Positions 44,400 through 54,864 of a DNA stretch of 64,000 nt are shown one piece after another. Numbering within the stretch: position 1 is the stretch's first letter; every line of letters starts with the position of its first letter. Source of the stretch: Diploptera punctata (taxonomy: Eukaryota; Arthropoda; Insecta; Blattodea; Blaberidae); assembly GCA_030220185.1 (NCBI GenBank), contig JASPKZ010007422.1, forward strand, positions 310,001 to 374,000, given 5' to 3'. The translations under genes and the position numbers were made by a program. The notes beneath the pieces were generated by a model. It worked only from the letters and a program-made list of their open reading frames with translations, searched no databases and was not told the DNA's origin.

Positions 44400-44950
44400 C
44401 TTCTTGATGTTTTTATTATTAATGTAACACTTCTCACTGAAAGATAAATTATATTTGAAGAGAAATAAAAAGCTTATAATTTTTCCGTTCAAATATATAT
44501 TCTTGTTTAAGTTATGTAGATAGGAAATAACATTATGAGGTTTTTTAATATTGTTTATTTTTTATTTCACTCACCTCATACTTCATAACTCCTAGCAGAC
44601 CCAGGGTTTCGTCACATCCTTTGTGACATTCTCAATGCTGTGTCACGTTCACAACTGATGTCCGGCTGCCTTCTATCCTGCAGACTGACCTCCGCGCCAT
44701 CTGATGGCTGACCAACGAACTTCCAAATCAGTCCCCTCTCCTTATAACCGGGTATTTCAAAATTCATAGTTGTATTTTCGTTCTTGCATATGTAAATTTT
44801 TTCCCAAATTGTGAGTTTCTTCGGTTTTTCCAATTGTTTAAGTAATTTTGTTTTGGTTTCTATTCTATGTTTTTCTGACCAGGCATGTGCAGCTATTGCA
44901 GATTTTTCTGTTTCTCCATTTTTAACATTTCTGAATTTCTAAATACAAGA
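44400..44950 (-). mobile_element. Penelope-like C-terminal fragment and terminal block
   Basis: The minus strand encodes KLTIWEKIYICKNENTTMNF, EIPGYKERGLIWKFVGQPSD and RRQPDISCERDTALRMSQRM. Its terminal block is repeated as a palindrome at 54068-54408. Confidence 0.7.
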
Positions 44951-44957
44951 TTAAAGG

Positions 44958-45492
44958 AACATTGCAGAGACTCTTGATGTCCCAACTCCTTTCAAAAAAT
45001 GTTAAACTGAAAATATATAAAACTATTATTCTACCAGTTACATTATATGGGTGCGAAACATGGACTCTTACTTTAAGGGAGGAAAGGAGATTACAAGTAT
45101 TTGAGAATAAAGTAATTAGGAAAATTTTTGGACCAAAGAGAGATGAACAGACAGGAGAATGGAGAAGACTACATAACAGTGAACTTCGTGGTCTTTATAG
45201 GAAGCCAGATATAATAAGAACAGTTAAGTGTCGTGGACTGTGATGGGGAGGGCATGTGGTACAAATGGGGAATGAAAGACGTGCATGGAAGCTTGTTGTA
45301 GGAAAGCCAGAGTGAAAATTCGCAGTTGGTAGACCAAGAATGAGGTGGGAGAATAACATTAACTATCATATGAGGGAGGTAGATTAGGGAATGATTGAAA
45401 AACATTAGCTCAGGATAGGGATGTATGGAGAGCTTATGTCTGTGCAGCCATGAACCTACGGATTTGATAGTGCCAGTGAGTTAGTTAGTTAA
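44958..45492 (+). mobile_element. LINE group A 3' end
   Basis: Open for 93 codons (RLLMSQLLSKNVKLKIYKTI, LPVTLYGCETWTL, RRLHNSELRGLYRKPDIIRT), then broken. Ends GCCAGTGAGTTAGTTAGTTA, the group A 3' tail. Confidence 0.8.
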
Positions 45493-45572
45493 TACCAAGT
45501 AAATGTTCATACTATTTGTTTTTAAACATCTTAATGATGGACAAATTATATTTGAAAAGAAAAATATATGCG

Positions 45573-45788
45573 TAGACTGGGGTTTGAACCCAGGACCTAT
45601 GTCAATGCTCTTCCAAGTGAGCTGCCTAGGCTTCGAATCTAAACGCGTATATAGTAAATTCCCTAACCCCAAATGCTACAATCCATTGCAATGATTTATG
45701 TGTTTAGATTGGAGGCATAGGTAGCTCACTTGGATAGAGCATTGACATAGAGAGTCAAAGGTCCTGGGTTCAAACCCCAGTGTAGGCA
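45573..45788. repeat. tRNA-like palindromic repeat, locus 6
   Basis: Minus unit 45573-45632 (shortened anticodon arm) and plus unit 45716-45788 with TAGCTCACTTGGATAGAGC, TTGAC-ATAGAGA-GTCAA and GGGTTCAAACCCC. Confidence 0.75.
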
Positions 45789-45864
45789 TATATTTTTCTT
45801 TTCAAATATAATATCAAGTTAATTTAATGAAGGTAATATGAAGTTGGCAATGTATGTGTTGCAG

Positions 45865-46056
45865 GTGACATAGAGTGGGAGCCGTCGGAGATGGAGGGAG
45901 ACATGTCTGATCTGCAGGCGGGCAGTGTGGCCGGGACTGGCAATAACTCTGTGCTGATGTTGGAAGGCTCGCTCGGCATGGATACATCACCTGGTGAGAA
46001 CTATCTGGCCCTGAGTGTGCCATCTGGTGACATGGTGGTGGTCTCTGCCCCTGACA
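45865..46056 (+). CDS. Ubr3: UBR3 exon g (acidic linker)
   Basis: 192 nt, acceptor GTGTTGCAG, donor GTGAGT, phase 1 at both ends. Encodes DIEWEPSEMEGDMSDLQAGS, VAGTGNNSVLMLEGSLGMDT and SPGENYLALSVPSGDMVVVS. Acidic and Ser/Gly-rich, low complexity, as expected for the poorly conserved linker between the helical body and the RING region of UBR3. Placement rests on splice phase and order. Confidence 0.85.
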
Positions 46057-46230
46057 GTGAGTACTCACTGCACCTCCTCCCACTCTCCCCTCCTAAAACC
46101 CAAAAATAAACAATTTTTTTTTCTCATAACTTTCAAATTGCGAGTGCTGTAAGGACTTGTTTGCACTAAAGATAAAGATTGGAAACTTCACACATGTCCA
46201 GGTGTCTGTCCCACATAACTGTATTGTGAT

Positions 46231-46577
46231 TTAACATTTTCCAATACTGTTATTTTAACACAGTTCCAATAATGGATCATATTATAATGATATTGTGAAA
46301 AGAAAAATTAATGTCTGAACCAGGAATCGAACCGTGGATCTCTAGTTCTCCAAACTAATGTGCAGTCCACTACACCATTCTAGACTTGGCACAAACACTA
46401 ACAATTATTTCCACATATATAAATCTATAATTCTCTAGTGGGTTGCACATTAGTTTGGAGAACTAGAGGTCCACGGTTCGATTCCTCGTTCAGACATTAA
46501 TTTTTCTTTTCAGAATATCATTATAATATGATCCATTATTGGAACTGTGTTAAAATAACAGTATTGGAAAATGTTAA
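46231..46577. repeat. tRNA-like palindromic repeat, locus 7 (long arms)
   Basis: Inverted arms from TTAACATTTTCC (46231) to GGAAAATGTTAA (46577), about 145 bp each. tRNA-like units: minus 46311-46380 and plus 46430-46496. The plus anticodon arm TTAGT-TTGGAGA-ACTAG has T33 and triplet GGA, with T-arm CGGTTCGATTCC. Sequence diverged from the other loci but architecture identical. Confidence 0.75.
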
Positions 46578-46584
46578 ATAACAT

Positions 46585-47990
46585 CATAATTAAATGAATC
46601 GTGATTTCTTCTTACCTCATACTTCTATGTTTTTTTAAACACAGCACTGCAGTATCAGCGACACGTTGTCGTCATCATCAGCTGTTTTCACGACTGTCAA
46701 TTTTTTTCCTTTTTGCCGGTAATTCTCTAGACTGCCATCTGGTGTTCTTTTGAAGGAATTACTCTTCAAACTGCCATCTGGTGTTATTTTGAATGAATCA
46801 TTTCCTAAACTGCTATCTGTTGTATTTTTGAAGAACTTTGTAATCAAGCTCAGTTCTTCCGGAATCTCATAGTTCTAGTATGGTTTTTTTGAATATATAT
46901 TTTTTCCCAAACTGTTAAATCCAAAGGTTTAGATAGATGTTTTAAAAGTTTTGCTTCTTTTTCAATCCTATGATGCTCTAATAAACTATGTGCTGCTATA
47001 GCTGATTTTTCAATTTCTCCAATCTTTATGTTTCTGAAGTGCTCTTTTTTACGAGTTTCCAAGTTCCTTTTTGTTTTTCCTATATATATCTTGTTGCAAT
47101 CTTTGCAATCAATTTGATAAATTCCAGATTTTTTGTTGTCTGGGGTATTACATTTATTATTAGTTGACAGCAGATTACCCAGGCTGAATTTGTTAATTGG
47201 AGGTAATGTTATATTAAATTTTCTGAAAATTTTTTGAAACTTATTATGAACTTCAGGATGGTAAGTGAATTTCTTGAATTTTACATCTTTCTTGGGACCA
47301 TGTAAGGTGGTGTATTCCTGTAACCTTTTTTGTTGTTTGAATTTCTTTAATTTATTCTTTATAATGTCTTCATCGAAACCATTTATTTTAGCAACATGAA
47401 CAATATGATTATATTCCTTGTCAAAATCTTCTACATTAAGTGGAATATTTAACAATCTGTGTAATAGACTATTGAAAATTGCATGTTTGTGTGTCAAATG
47501 ATTAAAACCTGAAGATTTTATGTAGTTGTCAGTATGTGTGTCTTTTCTGTAAATGTTAAATTCAATTTTTTGTTGTTGTTCATTTCTTATTAAGTATAAG
47601 TCTAAAAATGGGATCTTGTTATTTTGTTCCATTTCAATAGTGAATTTCACTGACTCATCTTGAAGATTAAGCAATTTCAATGCATCTTGAATGTATTTTT
47701 TATCAATTACAGCGATAATATCATCTACATATCTATACCAACACTTGAAAATCAAAGGATAAGCATTGGTGATATGTGATTCAAGATACCCCATAAATAA
47801 ATTGGCTAAAAATGGAGAAAGTGGATTTCCCATTGCCAATCCTGAAATTTGTTCAACTGCAAACTCAGCATTCTACACTCTTTCCTTTTTTGTATCCGCA
47901 TACAAACCATTTATTTTAATATTGTCTATCATCTGTTGTCTTTTTCTGCCTCTAATTTTCTTTCCGTTGACCTTCTAGGGCATTCGTCAG
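46585..47990 (-). mobile_element. Penelope-like element with reverse transcriptase and GIY-YIG endonuclease
   Basis: Best Penelope copy. The minus-strand frame (47839-46850, 329 codons) starts inside the RT: AMGNPLSPFLANLFMGYLES, then KCWYRYVDDIIAVID (catalytic YVDD), IPFLDLYLIR and the FNSLLHRLLNIPL region. Then come KKFTYHPEVHNKFQKIF, SGIYQIDCKDCNKIYIGKTK (CxxC plus GIY-YIG), EHFRNIKIGEIEKSAIAAH and LTVWEKIYIQKN. After a frameshift the tail (46847-46635) has three 13-residue repeats of the DGSLENxSFKRTP type. GIY-YIG after a telomerase-like RT is diagnostic of Penelope-like elements. 5' part missing; terminal repeat at 46585-46690. Confidence 0.88.
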
Positions 47991-48770
47991 CAGGCTGTTT
48001 CTTCTAAGCCAGTGTCCAATCGAATTTCTTTTCCTTCTTTATGAGTTCCAGCATTGTTCTTCCTTCACCCACTCTGTCTAGCACATCTTTATTTTTTATT
48101 TTCTCTGTCCATTTTATATGCTCCATCCTTCTCCATATCCAGCCATAGTAATTCTGCCTGAGGGCAGGTCCTTCACTGCAATAATAGCATTTTCATGCTA
48201 TACTTGCTGCTTTACTAGGGAATTGTAGGTGTGGTAGCTTCCCGTTGCTTTCCACACCGGTGAAGGATGTTGATGATGATAAGGGTGATGATGATGGCCA
48301 TATGATTTCAGGGACTGTTTGGCCTTAAAGTTTTCCTTACATTTGTCTTACAGGTGAGGAAAAACCCGATAAAAATCTCACCCAGAAAAACTGCCCCAAC
48401 CAGGGATTGAACCTGGGCCTGCTGCCTGACAAGGCAGCACACTACCACGAGAGCACAGCGGTGGACCTTCTCCATATCCACATCTCAAAAGCTTCTAGTC
48501 GCTTTTCCTCATTCCATCGTAATATCAAAGTATCTGCACCATACAATGCTATACTCCACACAAAGCACTTCAGTAGCCTTTTCCGTAATTCTTTTGCCAA
48601 AGGTCCGCAGAAAATGCTTCTCTTCTTGTTAAAAGCTTCTTTTACCATTGCTATCTTCTGATTTACTTCTTGACAGCAGTTCATCAACCTAGTATTTGAA
48701 GCTCTCCACTTGCTCAATGGACTCACGAATGAACACTGCACAAGGGAGGAGATAACCAACTGTGATATTG
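47991..48770 (-). mobile_element. LINE fragment group F, interrupted by SINE S2
   Basis: Minus strand, both sides of the SINE: MVKEAFNKKRSIFCGPLAKE, RKRLLKCFVWSIALYGADTL, RWNEEKRLEAFEMWIWRRME (right part), continuing MEHIKWTEKIKNKDVLDRVG, RTMLELIKKEK (left part). A non-LTR tail, continuous once the SINE is removed. Confidence 0.75.
48142..48465 (-). mobile_element. SINE S2 with 15-bp target-site duplication
   Basis: CCTTCTCCATATCCA is perfectly repeated at 48127-48141 and 48466-48480. Head at the right end (CACAGCGGTGGA), complete body with a GATGATG expansion. Young insertion into LINE F. Confidence 0.9.
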
Positions 48771-48894
48771 TGAACTGTTCCTATGCACTTGACAGATAGC
48801 TGAGATGGGCTTAAGTTTTTTTACGAGTTTTCTGAATTTGTAAATAATTGTTATTTTATATCATTACATATGTTTAATAGAAGAATGATTGCAG

Positions 48895-49008
48895 GTCCAC
48901 GCCAGATAGCAGGAGCTCTGCGACCTACTCCACACCTTGCCGTCCTCGCTGGCACCGAGGTGGTTCCTGTCGGCTCCAACAGTAGCACCAGCAGTGGTAG
49001 CAGTACAG
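48895..49008 (+). CDS. Ubr3: UBR3 exon h (symmetrical linker exon)
   Basis: 114 nt, acceptor GATTGCAG, donor GTAACT, phase 1 at both ends, so its loss would leave the frame intact. Encodes PRQIAGALRPTPHLAVLAGT, EVVPVGSNSSTSSGSSTG. The AVLAGTEVVP core recurs in exon i, suggesting an exon duplication. A cassette exon is possible. Ser/Gly-rich linker; no known motif. Confidence 0.85.
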
Positions 49009-49123
49009 GTAACTTAACAATTTTCTTTCACAGAGTAAATGTCAAATCATGACTCAATTTAAAAAAAAATTGGGAGTAAGTAACACTATGAGGTAAATTA
49101 TATTTGAAGAGAAAAAAAAAATT

Positions 49124-49197
49124 CACCTAGAGTGAGACTCGAACCCGGGACCTTTGGCTTTCCGGGCCAATGCTCTACCAACTGAGCTACTGAGGCG
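49124..49197 (-). repeat. tRNA-like repeat, locus 8 (single unit)
   Basis: Minus-strand unit with GGGTTCGAGTC T-arm (as GACTCGAACCCGG on +), anticodon loop triplet GGA and a shared flank ATGCTTTGAAACCGTTGCTT. The partner unit is missing. Confidence 0.7.
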
Positions 49198-49544
49198 AGT
49201 TGTGATCTAGATGCAAATTTTTCTCTTTATACGTTGTGATTCCCTCGTGCAAAATGCTTTGAAACCGTTGCTTCTATCTTTGCATATGGCAGATTCTTAT
49301 TTAAGAAGACATTTATTGGGAATTTCTTCTTCTTCTTCTTCCTTTCAAGTATTAGGCCAAGGTCTGTTACGATCCTATAGAAAATTTTCCCTTATGGGAA
49401 ATTCTCGTATAAGACTTGAAAGCATAATAATAGTCCCTTCGATTGGTTGCTGGTCAAAGGAAGGCAAACACTACTTTATAAAGCCAGTAGGACTTCTATT
49501 GGTTTTACTTAATAACTAAGTTCGCTCTGTGTTATTCTTACCTC

Positions 49545-49835
49545 ATATGGCACTGGCACTATCGAGTTCATGGCCGCACGAACATAAGCTCTCCATACAT
49601 CCATATCCTGAGCTAATGTTTTCCAATCATTCCTGTATAATCTACTTCCCACAAATCATGATTAATGTTATTCTCCCACCTCATTCTTGGTCTTCCAACT
49701 GGGCGTTTTCCCTCTGGTTTTCCTACAAGAAGCTTCCAAGCACTTCTTTCATTTACGATTTGTGCCACATGCCTTGCCCATCGCTGTCTACGAGACTTAA
49801 CTGTTCTTATTATATATGGTTTCCTATAAAGACAA
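49545..49835 (-). mobile_element. LINE group A fragment
   Basis: Antisense group A tail, joined at about 49838 to Penelope sequence. Confidence 0.65.
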
Positions 49836-49837
49836 TG

Positions 49838-50040
49838 TCACCATATGGGGGAAAATCTACATAGAGGAGAACAAGGGGAGAATTATGAATTTTGATATTC
49901 TCAGTGAGAGGAACGTTGTAAGCAAGGTTCTTTGGATCACAGAAAGTCACAGGAGTCAAGATCCAGGGCTGACAACTTGGGAAAAATCAGTCTGCACCAA
50001 CTGAAGATGTAAAAAACATGGTTTCAAACGTATGTCTTAA
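49838..50040 (+). mobile_element. Penelope-like C-terminal tail with decayed hammerhead-like end
   Basis: Encodes VTIWGKIYIEENKGRIMNFD and ILSERN, then a terminal block with CTGAAGA (50002) and an ACGTATGTC end, stem II lost. Confidence 0.55.
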
Positions 50041-50084
50041 AGAAACAATTATATGAGGTAAGAAGAATACAGGTTCTGCACCGA

Positions 50085-50395
50085 GTAGAAGAGTGGTTAA
50101 GGCAGGAAGCCTAGGCTGGTTCAGGTCTCCATGGGGGGAAGAAATTTTCTCATGGAATTTCAGCCAGCATGAGACCGATGCCCACCCAGCATCGTGAGGC
50201 ATTTGTGTAGCTACAATAAGTAGCAGCTCCAGGTTGAGAAAACCAGCTATAACGGCTGGGGGACTCGACATGCTGTCCACATGTCACTCCTGCACTGGCT
50301 AGATGATCATCTACCTCTGTAATTGACACATGTGGATGTGAGGCCAGCAGCCGGATGGTAGGCTAAGGACCTTCTAGGCCTGTCACACCGTGGAA
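50085..50395 (+). mobile_element. SINE S1
   Basis: Head diverged (GAGTAGAAGAGTGGTTAAGG), body as in other copies with GGCTGGGGGACTCGACATGC. Confidence 0.7.
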
Positions 50396-50409
50396 AGAAG
50401 AATACAGTT

Positions 50410-50860
50410 ATATTTGAAGAGAAAAATTTTCGCCTAGACCGGGACTCGAACCCTGGACCCTTGGCTTTCCGGGCCAAGTGCTCTACCAACTGAGCTACCG
50501 AGGCGAGTTACGATCTAGACGCAAATTTTTCTCTTATGTATGTTGTAATAATAAAAATCGTCAATAGAAGCCCTACTGGCTATAAAGTAGTGTTAAATTC
50601 CCAATAAATGTCTTCTTAACTAAGAAGCCGCCATTTGCATAGATAGAAGCTATGTTTTCAAGCATTTGGTGCGAGGGAATTACAACATACATAAGAGAAA
50701 AATTTGCGTCTAGATCGTAACTCGCCTCGGTAGCTCAGTTGGTAGAGCACTTGGCCCGGAAAGCCAAGGGTCCCGGGTTCGAGTCCCGGTCTAGGCGAAA
50801 ATTTTTCTCTTCAAATATAATTTATCCTTCTATGAGAAGTGTTAAATTAATAATAAAAAT
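50410..50860. repeat. tRNA-like palindromic repeat, locus 9 (long form)
   Basis: Minus unit 50431-50505 and plus unit 50723-50797. The plus unit: CGCCTCGGTAGCTCAGTTGG, anticodon arm TTGGC-CCGGAAA-GCCAA, GGGTTCGAGTCCC, end GTCTAGGCG. Acceptor ends pair at 1-4 of 7 positions or better. Inner arms share the AAGAAGCCGCCATTTGCA block. Confidence 0.8.
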
Positions 50861-50864
50861 CGTC

Positions 50865-51285
50865 AAGAATACAGTTGTTTATTTAATGAAAAGAAAACCT
50901 CAGAGAGTAATGTTTCTAGAAATAGCAGTTCTAAAAAAATTGGTTAATAAATTAAGTAATTATAAGTGTTTAAAATAGGAACACTCTGTATAATTTAGTA
51001 GCTAAAGTAAGCGGTTATTATTAATTCCTAACCACTTAATTTAAATTGGAGATGTACTTTCTTTTTTTTTTGAGTTAATTTTTACATGTCTTCCAGCAAT
51101 CAAAAATAAGTGTTTCATATATTGTGCGATTGAGAAAGGAATATAATTTATATAAACAAATTGAAAATAATTTTTATATCTCAGTTCATAAAACTGAGTG
51201 ATTTTCACAGGTAAATATTTAATTAATTTATATAAATTGTATCTGATTTATTTACATGATAGAGTTTAGGCTAGAAATATAATGA
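50865..51285. other. AT-rich intron sequence, nothing assigned
   Basis: Poly(A/T)-rich stretch in UBR3 intron h-i with no sibling repeat recognised. Confidence 0.35.
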
Positions 51286-51289
51286 AACC

Positions 51290-51660
51290 ATCTTTAGTAC
51301 AAAAGATTATGGCTTTATAAGGTTCTCGCAAGACCAGTATTAAGATATGGTAGTGAAGCATGGACAATATGAATAACAGATGAAAACCGAATAACAGCAA
51401 ATGAGATGTGATTTATGCACCATACAGCAGGCTACACAAAGTGGGACCATAAAAGAAATGAGAAAATTATGGAAGAGTTAGATGTAGAACCCATTCTCCA
51501 CCATATACAAAACTACCAGAACAACTGGAAAGCCCATTTTCAACGAATGCCGTCTGATAGAATTCCAAAAGCCATGCTTTGTTACTGCCCCAAGATCGCT
51601 GGGACGTCCAAAAAGTGCTGGATGGAGATTGTGAAGAGGCCAGATGGATGATGGTATAAA
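51290..51660 (+). mobile_element. LINE group C fragment
   Basis: Encodes HHTAGYTKWDHKRNEKIMEE, then HIQNYQNNWKAHFQRMPSDR and a degenerate RW-type end. It finishes 60 bp before UBR3 exon i. Confidence 0.65.
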
Positions 51661-51719
51661 TTGTAAATTACCTTTTAATATAATTTTTATTGATAAAAGT
51701 AACTGTAATATTGGTACAG

Positions 51720-51952
51720 GAGCCAGTTCGAGTCAGCAGCCGGTCCGCAGAGCGGTGCTAGCAGGCACCGAGGTGGTTCCAGCTGCCAACACGGCATCCA
51801 CTGTGGGTACCAGCTACAACTACATGGCTAATATAGCAACAGCCGTCGCCGTGCACGAACAGATGGCCCTCGCACCCCCCCACACGTCCACTGAGGTCCT
51901 CCCATCCAACACAGCTTCTCGTAAATTGCTCAAGAACAGAAGACAAGTGACT
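51720..51952 (+). CDS. Ubr3: UBR3 exon i (linker)
   Basis: 233 nt, acceptor TTGGTACAG, donor GTAAGT. Completes a Gly codon and ends in phase 0. Encodes ASSSQQPVRRAVLAGTEVVP, AANTASTVGTSYNYMANIAT, AVAVHEQMALAPPHTSTEVL and PSNTASRKLLKNRRQVT. Variable Ser/Ala/Thr-rich linker ending in a basic patch. AVLAGTEVVP duplicates the core of exon h. Confidence 0.87.
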
Positions 51953-52167
51953 GTAAGTACCTAACAAATTCCTCAGCCAGTTTAAGTTCCTATTTGTTAG
52001 AATTTTGAAGTCCATAAGTTTTTTCATTCTTGTTTTTTTGAACGTGAAAGAAAAATCCACTTCCAAATTAAATATTTTCTCCCTGGGAATTTCAAAATTC
52101 ATGATTTTTATTTTATTTTTCTGGATGTGAATTTTCTCCCAAATTGTGAGCTCCTTATATTTATGTG

Positions 52168-52456
52168 GGGCACGCCGTAGCGTAGTGGTTAAGGCACTGA
52201 GGTACAAGCCAGAGGGTCGAGGGTTCAAGTCCCGTTGGGGTCATGATTTTTAAACTGACCCAAACCCTCTGGCGGCACTAAGGCCCTGGGGTCGACTCAG
52301 CCTCTAACGGAAATGAGTACCAGACACTTGTTCTGGGGGTAAAGGCGCCGTCATGCAGGGCTGACAACCCGGCTGACATAAAGTGCCGATTGTCTAAAAA
52401 AAGTGGGAGCCTTAACCTCCTACTACCCCAAGGGCCTCCTGAGGCCTGTAGTGGGA
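52168..52456 (+). mobile_element. SINE S4
   Basis: tRNA-like head CGCCGTAGCGTAGTGGTTAA with B-box-like GGGTTCAAGTCCC. The body resembles other tRNA-headed insect SINEs. Single copy in this window. Confidence 0.65.
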
Positions 52457-52470
52457 TCACTTTACTTTGT

Positions 52471-52800
52471 CCCGCGCCATAGCCGAGTGGTTAAGGCAGG
52501 AAGCCTTGGCGCAGAGCTACGGGACTTGCGCTGGTTCGAGTCTCCATCGGGGAAGAAATTTTCTCATGGTATTTCGGCCAATATGGGACCGGTGCCCACC
52601 CAGCATCGTGATGCATTTGGGTAGCTACAATAAGTAGTGGCTCCAGGTTGAGAAAACCAGCTATAACGGCTGGGGGACCAGCATGTCACCCCAACACTGG
52701 CTGATTATCATCTACCTCTGTAATTGACACATGTGGATGTGAGGCCAGCAGCCGGCTGGTAGGCTAAGGGCCTTGTAGGCCTGTCGTGCCAGGAGTTTTT
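52471..52800 (+). mobile_element. SINE S1, full copy
   Basis: Complete head GCCATAGCCGAGTGGTTAAG, B-box-like GGTTCGAGTCTCC and the longest S1 body here. Confidence 0.8.
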
Positions 52801-53084
52801 TATATTTATCTGTTTGAATAACTTGGCTTTCTGACCCTCCTCGTGCATGTGCAGCTATTGCAGAGTTTTCTATTTCTGCAATTTATCATTTCTTTCAATC
52901 TTCCTATGTATATTTTCTCACAATCTTTATGTACGTACATAGCTAATGCTCCTTGTTGCTTCCCAACACTTGGATGTCACATCTTGAAGATGTTCCACTC
53001 AATACACCTCAGTATAGCAACTGCACATTTTCATGCTAGTTCTGGAATTATAGATGGATTTCTCACAGTAGCAATCAATTTGAT

Positions 53085-53420
53085 AAATCCCTGAACTTTG
53101 AAATTCCCGCATAAAGGAACCTCATTAGTAAATTCATTGGACCAGAGGCAAAGAGAGCAGGAATCAAGAATCAGGGCCAACAACATGAGAAAATTCAGTC
53201 TGTAATCGCTGACGATGGGCCTAAGAAGCTCTGAAACATATGTTCGACAAAAACAACTCTAAGAGGTAAGAATGAACAGACCAAATGTTTTAATCCCTGA
53301 TTTGTTGATTTCATTAATCTTTTCATTTTTGTTGGTTTTAATTAATCTATTCAAGCTACAATCATTTTTTGGTTCTAATTTAATGTTAAATTTCCTGAAT
53401 TTTTTTTAAATTTATTGTAT
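53085..53420. mobile_element. Penelope-like 3' block (+) abutting a Penelope fragment (-)
   Basis: 53100-53280 (+) is a terminal block with a hammerhead-like motif and a TAAGAGGTAAGAATG end. 53290-53420 (-) matches the segment before the GIY-YIG domain. Confidence 0.55.
53209..53244 (+). ncRNA. Hammerhead-like motif
   Basis: CTGACGA (53209-53215), T, stem II GGGCCT/AGCTCT (one mismatch, loop AAGA), GAAA, palindromic ACATATGT, U at the cleavage position. Sibling of 56246-56281. Confidence 0.55.
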
Positions 53421-53479
53421 ACCAAAAAAGCATAAAGGATATTTTTCTACTATATGAAGCATGTTTTGATGTGTTGCAG

Positions 53480-53691
53480 TCTGGCACATCCAGCAGCCCA
53501 GAGACTGTAGAAGTAAACGAGAGCATAATATCTCTGCTACTTAGGCTACACTCTCACCTATCAGGCACTCCAGACAGCTATAATCCCGAGGAGTCGTGTG
53601 GCTCAGAGGGTCTCGACAGCAGAATAGGAGATGGACCTTTCTTTGTAGCAAAACTCCTAGCACGGATAGCAGCACTCGACTCTCTCTGCAG
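53480..53691 (+). CDS. Ubr3: UBR3 exon j
   Basis: 212 nt, acceptor GTGTTGCAG, donor GTAAAC; phase 0 start, two bases left. Encodes SGTSSSPETVEVNESIISLL, LRLHSHLSGTPDSYNPEESC and GDGPFFVAKLLARIAALDSL. The ESIxSLLxxLHxxLSGxxxSY motif aligns with the conserved UBR3 segment after the linker, and GDGxxxVxxxLxxxA with the part before the basic helix. Confidence 0.93.
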
Positions 53692-53699
53692 GTAAACAC

Positions 53700-54035
53700 G
53701 ATATGTCTCATCTATCATGATCTTGTAGGGGCATAGGACAACAGCCTTCACTCGTATCCTCTTCACTTCATCATACACTTTCAGGTACCGTATTTTACGC
53801 ACCTTGATCTTTAAGCAATTTTTAAAAAAATAACATTTTTACCATTTTTATTATTAGATTGCAAAGCCAGACTAAAAAGATCTTATGTTAAACCATTCTG
53901 ATCTTTAAAATCCCTGAAAATTGTCATCTTAACTTTCTTTTTCTTCATTGTCATCATCGCTGTTCTCTTCATATATAAGATGGTCTTCACTGCCATCGAG
54001 AGCATTACTTACGCCGCACTTCTTGAAATATTTAA
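53700..54035. other. Intron j-k, unassigned
   Basis: No assignable repeat or gene. Confidence 0.35.
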
Positions 54036-54067
54036 CAATAATGCCTTGTTTATTTTTTATTATTTCA

Positions 54068-54408
54068 CTCACCTCATACTTCATAATTCCTAGCAGACCC
54101 AGGGTTTCTTCACATCATTTGTGACATTCTCAATGCTGTGTCACGTTCACAACTGACGTCCAACGGCCTTCTATCCTGCAGACTGACCTCCGCGCCATCT
54201 GGTGGCCGACAGAAGAATTTCCAAATATACCCAGTTATAAGGAGAGAGGACTGATTTGGAAATTCTTCGGTCGGCCACCAGATGGCACGGAGGTCAGTCT
54301 GCAGGATAGAAGGCCATTGGACGTCAGTTGTGAACGTGACACAGCATTGAGAATGTCACAAAAGATGTGAAGAAACCCTGGGTGTGCTATGAATTATGAA
54401 GTACGAGG
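54068..54408. repeat. Penelope terminal-repeat palindrome
   Basis: Arms 54068-54225 and about 54250-54408 are inverted repeats carrying a degenerate hammerhead-like motif (TTGAGAA, stem II, GAAA, ACCCTGGGT). The same block is at 44575-44760. About 25 bp of spacer. Confidence 0.7.
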
Positions 54409-54864
54409 TGAGTGAAATAATAAAAAATAAACAATATTAAAAAACCTCATAGTGTTATTTCCTACTACATAAGTTAATAATGCCTTCTCTCACACTAGAC
54501 CATGACTGTTTTATCCACTGACACACTTGTTTGATTGTGTGTCGTTTCAAAGCTCCCTTCACCGTGAATTCATGTTGGGTTTCATCCATCATCCATTTGT
54601 TCAAGTTCACTGGCATCGTAGACAGCAATGATGCATCATAGGCTAAACAGTGTTCTGGACGGGAGGGAGATAGTGTTAGCAAGCTTGTGAATCCCTGCAA
54701 CTCATGTTCGTCACATCGGTGCACTGCTGCTGCCAGTTGAATACAATGTTGCCAGATACAGATAATTCCCGCAGCATCGAATATATGGTCATTTTTAAGA
54801 CTAGCAGGGATTTTAAATCAAACGCGGGACATTTTTATATTAAATTTGGTTTTTAATTTTGAAG

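Larger units (their letters stand above)
51985..52940 (-). mobile_element. Penelope-like C-terminal part, split by two SINEs
   Basis: Minus strand 52165-51985: ELTIWEKIHIQKNKIKIMNF, EIPREKIFNLEVDFSF. After SINEs S4 and S1, the preceding part (52940-52805) reads into the domain before it. Both SINEs therefore postdate the Penelope copy. Confidence 0.65.

Noticed and set aside
50739..50978. Frame starting MVEHLARKAKGPGFE
   Set aside because: Translation of the tRNA-like unit; recurs wherever that repeat occurs.
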